A stretch of 64,000 nt of DNA from Vibrio fluminensis (lineage in GTDB: Bacteria; Pseudomonadota; Gammaproteobacteria; Enterobacterales; Vibrionaceae): NCBI RefSeq assembly GCF_015278125.1, contig NZ_JADILO010000003.1, positions 1 through 64,000 of the forward strand. The letters are read 5' to 3'. The notes under the pieces are model-generated. The model did no database searches. It saw only the letters and a list, made by a program, of their open reading frames with translations, and had not been told where the DNA came from. Shown one piece after another: positions 61,489 through 64,000 of this stretch. Position 1 is the first letter of the stretch. Each line of letters begins with the position of its first letter. Made by a program: the position numbers and the translations under genes.

Positions 61489-63126
61489 TTATGCTTGAGA
61501 TAAAGAGGCAAAAACACGTTCCACCGCGTATGCGCCTGGATCTTTAGTGCCGTTTAAACTGTCGCTATTTAAGTAAGAAGAGCGGCCTGCGTTCGCTTTT
61601 AGCATTGTTGCTGTAGCTTCTGCCCCTTCTTGAGCAGCCTTCGCTGCTTGTGCTAATCCGTGTCCTGCCCATGAATCAAGTGCAGGGTAAAGTGCATCAA
61701 TCATGGTACGGTCACCCGGCTTCGCACCGCCGTATTGCATCATGCGAGCTAGGCCATCTTGCAGCGCCGCGACTAAATCATTGCTGCTGCTCAAATGGCG
61801 GCCTGCCGCGGTAAAGAAGATTGATAGGAGAACGCCTGACGAACCGCCCATTACCGTGGTCAACTTTTCACCAACAACGTTCAGCAGTGTTGCTGGTTCA
61901 TTCAGTGGTAGATTGTTGGCATCAAGTTCAGCCAATACTTTGCGCGCGCCGGCTGCGAACGTTGAGCCAGTATCGCCATCACCAACAATTGCGTCTAGGC
62001 GGTTCAGCTCTGGCTCTAGATCAATTAGAGTTCCACATACTTGGCGGATTGCCGTTGCTACTGCATCGTTTTGGCTTGGGGTATATTCAATTTTAGCTGC
62101 GCGGTTTTCACACGCGACCACAGCCTCTTTACTCACTTCAAAAGCGCCAGGCCATGCTTCTGTGGCAGATTCTGCAAATAGCGCAGTGCGCGTTGCGTCA
62201 TCAAGACGAAGCAATGAAAGTGAGAAACCTTTCATGTCGATAGCCGTCATCAGTGCTGCAGGGCCAACAAAACACTCTGTGCCTTCACCCAGTTTTGATT
62301 CAACTACGGCTTTAGCAACCACGTTCATTTCGATTGGTGATAACCCACCTAGGTTATTGATCAGTACTGCGTGTTTTTGACTTGGACGCGCTTCTAGCAG
62401 TTTGCTCGACATAAGTTCAACAAACTCACGACATTCAGCCACATCGATAGTTTCGATACCCGCTTCACCGTGAATACCTAAGCCAAGTTCCGCTTTACCG
62501 CGAGCAATACGTTCTTCGCCTGTCGCACCTGGTAGTGAACAGCTTGTCAGTGCAATACCAATACTGGCCGTGTTATCGATGGTGTTTTGCGCTGCTGCTT
62601 TAACTTCTTCTAATGACGCGCCTTGCTCTGCAACATAGCCCGCCACTTTATGAACAAAAAGTGTTCCTGCGATACCACGAGGTTTAGGGTTGTTAGGGAT
62701 AGAGATGTCGTCATTCACGATAACGAGCTCGACTTTGTATCCCATCTCTTTGGCTTTTTCACACGCTAGGCCAAAGTTTAAACGGTCACCGGTGTAGTTT
62801 TTGATGATAACTAGGCAGCCTTTTTCACCAGTGACATGGACAATAGCGTTTAGTACAGCATCAACACTTGGTGCTGCGAATAAGTCACCACAAACTGCAG
62901 CAGTTAGCATGCCTTTACCAACAAACCCTGCGTGCGCTGGCTCGTGACCTGAGCCACCACCACAAATAATCGCGACTTTGTCTTTTTTCCAGTCTTTACG
63001 AGTAATCACTTTGATGTCGTTGTTAAAATCCAACTTAACTAAATTACCCAAGCGTTGAGTATAAAGCGTGCCGTCAATAGAGTCCGACACCCAAGATTCT
63101 TTCTTATTAATAATTAGTTCAGCCAC
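61489..63126 (-). CDS. ATP-dependent dihydroxyacetone kinase, DhaK-DhaL fusion
   Basis: 545 aa from GTG 63126, preceded by AAGGTG. DhaK part (1-330): C-G-G-G-S-G-H-E-P-A-H (about 55-65) and the covalent-substrate His in G-I-H-G-E-A-G near 218. DhaL part (345-545): V-G-D-G-D-T-G (about 385, Mg-ATP Asp ligands) and G-G-S-S-G-V-L near 430. This single-chain form uses ATP rather than the PTS, like Citrobacter DhaK. It phosphorylates the product of the neighbouring glycerol dehydrogenase. Confidence 0.93.
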   Translation of the reverse strand: MAELIINKKESWVSDSIDGTLYTQRLGNLVKLDFNNDIKVITRKDWKKDKVAIICGGGSGHEPAHAGFVGKGMLTAAVCGDLFAAPSVDAVLNAIVHVTGEKGCLVIIKNYTGDRLNFGLACEKAKEMGYKVELVIVNDDISIPNNPKPRGIAGTLFVHKVAGYVAEQGASLEEVKAAAQNTIDNTASIGIALTSCSLPGATGEERIARGKAELGLGIHGEAGIETIDVAECREFVELMSSKLLEARPSQKHAVLINNLGGLSPIEMNVVAKAVVESKLGEGTECFVGPAALMTAIDMKGFSLSLLRLDDATRTALFAESATEAWPGAFEVSKEAVVACENRAAKIEYTPSQNDAVATAIRQVCGTLIDLEPELNRLDAIVGDGDTGSTFAAGARKVLAELDANNLPLNEPATLLNVVGEKLTTVMGGSSGVLLSIFFTAAGRHLSSSNDLVAALQDGLARMMQYGGAKPGDRTMIDALYPALDSWAGHGLAQAAKAAQEGAEATATMLKANAGRSSYLNSDSLNGTKDPGAYAVERVFASLSQA

Positions 63127-63128
63127 AA

Positions 63129-63308
63129 TTACACCTTTTTAAATTCTGAATAGTGTTGTTCTTTACTTTCGCCAACTTGATGAAGTAGTGATTCGAATTG
63201 ACCATTTGGAAACATCGAGGCTAATTGCTTTTTCGCTTCTATCTCGCTCATGCCCAAGTGATAAATAAAAATGTCCTTCGCCATTTCATAACAACAATTG
63301 TTTTTCAT
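63129..63308 (-). CDS. Small protein in the dha operon, 59 aa
   Basis: ATG 63308 to TAA 63129, with GAGGTG 8 bp upstream of the start. Begins M-K-N-N-C-C-Y-E-M-A-K-D-I-F and has a helical stretch M-S-E-I-E-A-K-K-Q-L-A-S-M-F near 20-33; a Cys pair at 5-6. The stop is 2 bp before the kinase GTG, so it is co-translated. Not recognised. Confidence 0.68.
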   Translation of the reverse strand: MKNNCCYEMAKDIFIYHLGMSEIEAKKQLASMFPNGQFESLLHQVGESKEQHYSEFKKV

Positions 63309-63375
63309 ACGCTAGCACCTCTATGAGCCGCTGAATGACTTCACCTCTGTTAAGAGCACTCTATCTTGTGAAGTT

Positions 63376-63397
63376 ACCCGGCCCTTGCGAGCCGGGT
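63376..63397. other. Intercistronic hairpin
   Basis: ACCCGGC-CCTTGCGA-GCCGGGT between the CoA-transferase stop and the 59-aa gene. No T-tract. It may stabilise an mRNA end. Confidence 0.5.
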
Positions 63398-63408
63398 CTT
63401 GCTTGGAA

Positions 63409-64000
63409 TTACAACTCTTCTTGGAAGAAGCGTGCATCCATCTCTTTCAATGTTGGTAGCACGATTGGTGCAAATGGAAGTTGGTCAAGGATATCTTTCT
63501 GTAGATCCACACCCGGTGCGATTTCAGTCAGAACCATGCCGTCACGAGTACGTTCAAATACACAACGCTCTGTTACGTAGATAGTTACGCCGCCTTCTTC
63601 TGCACGGAAGTCGCCACTTGCTGAAATCTCATCCACTTCAGCAACAAATTTAGGGTACATACCTTCTTGGTGGATAGTTAGCTTGCCGTTTGCAATCTCA
63701 GTTTTCAGACCGCCGCCTGAGAATGGGAAACAGAACACAGCTTTTTTCGCACTTGCTGTTAGGTTCACGAAGCCACCCACACCAATGATCTTGTCACCTG
63801 CACGGCTTACGTTAACGTTACCCGCGCCATCCACTTGCATCGCGCCTACGAATGTGATGTCCAACATACCGCTGTCGTATAGGTCAAACTGGCTAGCCGT
63901 TTCTTGACACATTTCTGGGTTTAGAACCGCACCAAACGATAGACCGCCAACTGGTGTGCCACCGATCAGACCCGCTTCAATGGTTAGGTACATGTTGGTC
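63409..64000 (-). CDS. Acyl-CoA:acetate/propionate CoA-transferase, C-terminal part
   Basis: The frame is open from the stop at 63409 to the window edge, about 197 visible residues of a roughly 520-aa protein. E-A-G-L-I-G-G-T-P-V-G-G-L-S-F-G-A (about 8-24 of the visible Met frame), Y-D-S-G-M-L-D-I-T-F-V-G and G-N-V-N-V-S match YdiF/propionate CoA-transferase. The catalytic Glu is probably the one in I-E-A-G. First visible gene of the dha operon. A link between glycerol use and acyl-CoA handling is unusual and unexplained. Confidence 0.82.
   Translation of the reverse strand, partial: TNMYLTIEAGLIGGTPVGGLSFGAVLNPEMCQETASQFDLYDSGMLDITFVGAMQVDGAGNVNVSRAGDKIIGVGGFVNLTASAKKAVFCFPFSGGGLKTEIANGKLTIHQEGMYPKFVAEVDEISASGDFRAEEGGVTIYVTERCVFERTRDGMVLTEIAPGVDLQKDILDQLPFAPIVLPTLKEMDARFFQEEL

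Overview
The window looks like part of the smaller chromosome (chromosome II) of a marine Vibrio. The glycine-cleavage block gcvT / XRE-cupin regulator / glyA / gcvH / gcvP has the order I know from V. cholerae chromosome II. Other pointers are a VpsT/CsgD-type biofilm regulator, a second short methionyl-tRNA synthetase, Vibrio-type intergenic hairpin repeats and an integron-cassette-like array. This is inference from gene content; I cannot name the species. No rRNA, tRNA or CRISPR array was seen.

Layout. 1-5.2 kb: the edge of a transposase, a nupC-type nucleoside transporter, small conserved genes and an exported alpha/beta hydrolase. 5.2-12 kb: a nucleobase block with guanine deaminase, an NCS2 nucleobase permease, a MOSC/ferredoxin-reductase fusion and pyrC. 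PurR-type operators (core GCAAACGTTTG) stand before nupC, the permease operon and pyrC. A 265-bp tandem structured repeat lies between the permease and the fusion gene. 12-16.4 kb: a KdpDE-like two-component pair beside a DASS/SLC13 transporter with a KdpE-like box upstream. 16.4-19.5 kb: hmpA and divergent norR with a sigma-54 promoter and NorR boxes. 19.5-28 kb: glutaredoxin, HAD and Kef K+ efflux genes, a MATE exporter, two EamA transporters (the first behind an attenuator-like leader) and a two-domain glutaredoxin. 28-33 kb: a GAF-GGDEF-EAL protein, an NMN adenylyltransferase-like gene, nadE and the VpsT-like regulator. 33.5-40.7 kb: the glycine-cleavage locus.

40.7-48.3 kb is a cassette-like island. 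It has a FosA-like gene, a GyrI/Cass2-like gene, DUF2971, a RelB/ParE toxin-antitoxin pair and small membrane or unknown proteins. One site has attC geometry, and up to seven copies of a degenerate repeat carry the N-terminus of an IS110-family transposase. Five of the eight minus-strand genes stop exactly at a TAAC boundary. No integrase gene is visible, so it may be an integrase-less attC cluster or the end of a longer integron.

48.7-56.6 kb: YcxB- and DUF5062-like proteins, BrnQ behind a branched-chain-rich leader peptide, GNAT, a short MetRS behind a Met-rich leader peptide, a GlxA/AraC regulator and a divergent cysteine hydrolase. 56.7-64 kb: a probable glycerol/dihydroxyacetone operon with a CoA-transferase (cut by the window edge), a 59-aa protein, a DhaK-DhaL fusion, glycerol dehydrogenase and two DhaR-like regulators with degenerate AAA+ domains.

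Three transport or tRNA-charging genes (EamA, BrnQ, MetRS2) sit behind apparent leader peptides with mutually exclusive hairpins. That theme and the IS110-punctuated cassette island are the best candidates for undescribed biology.
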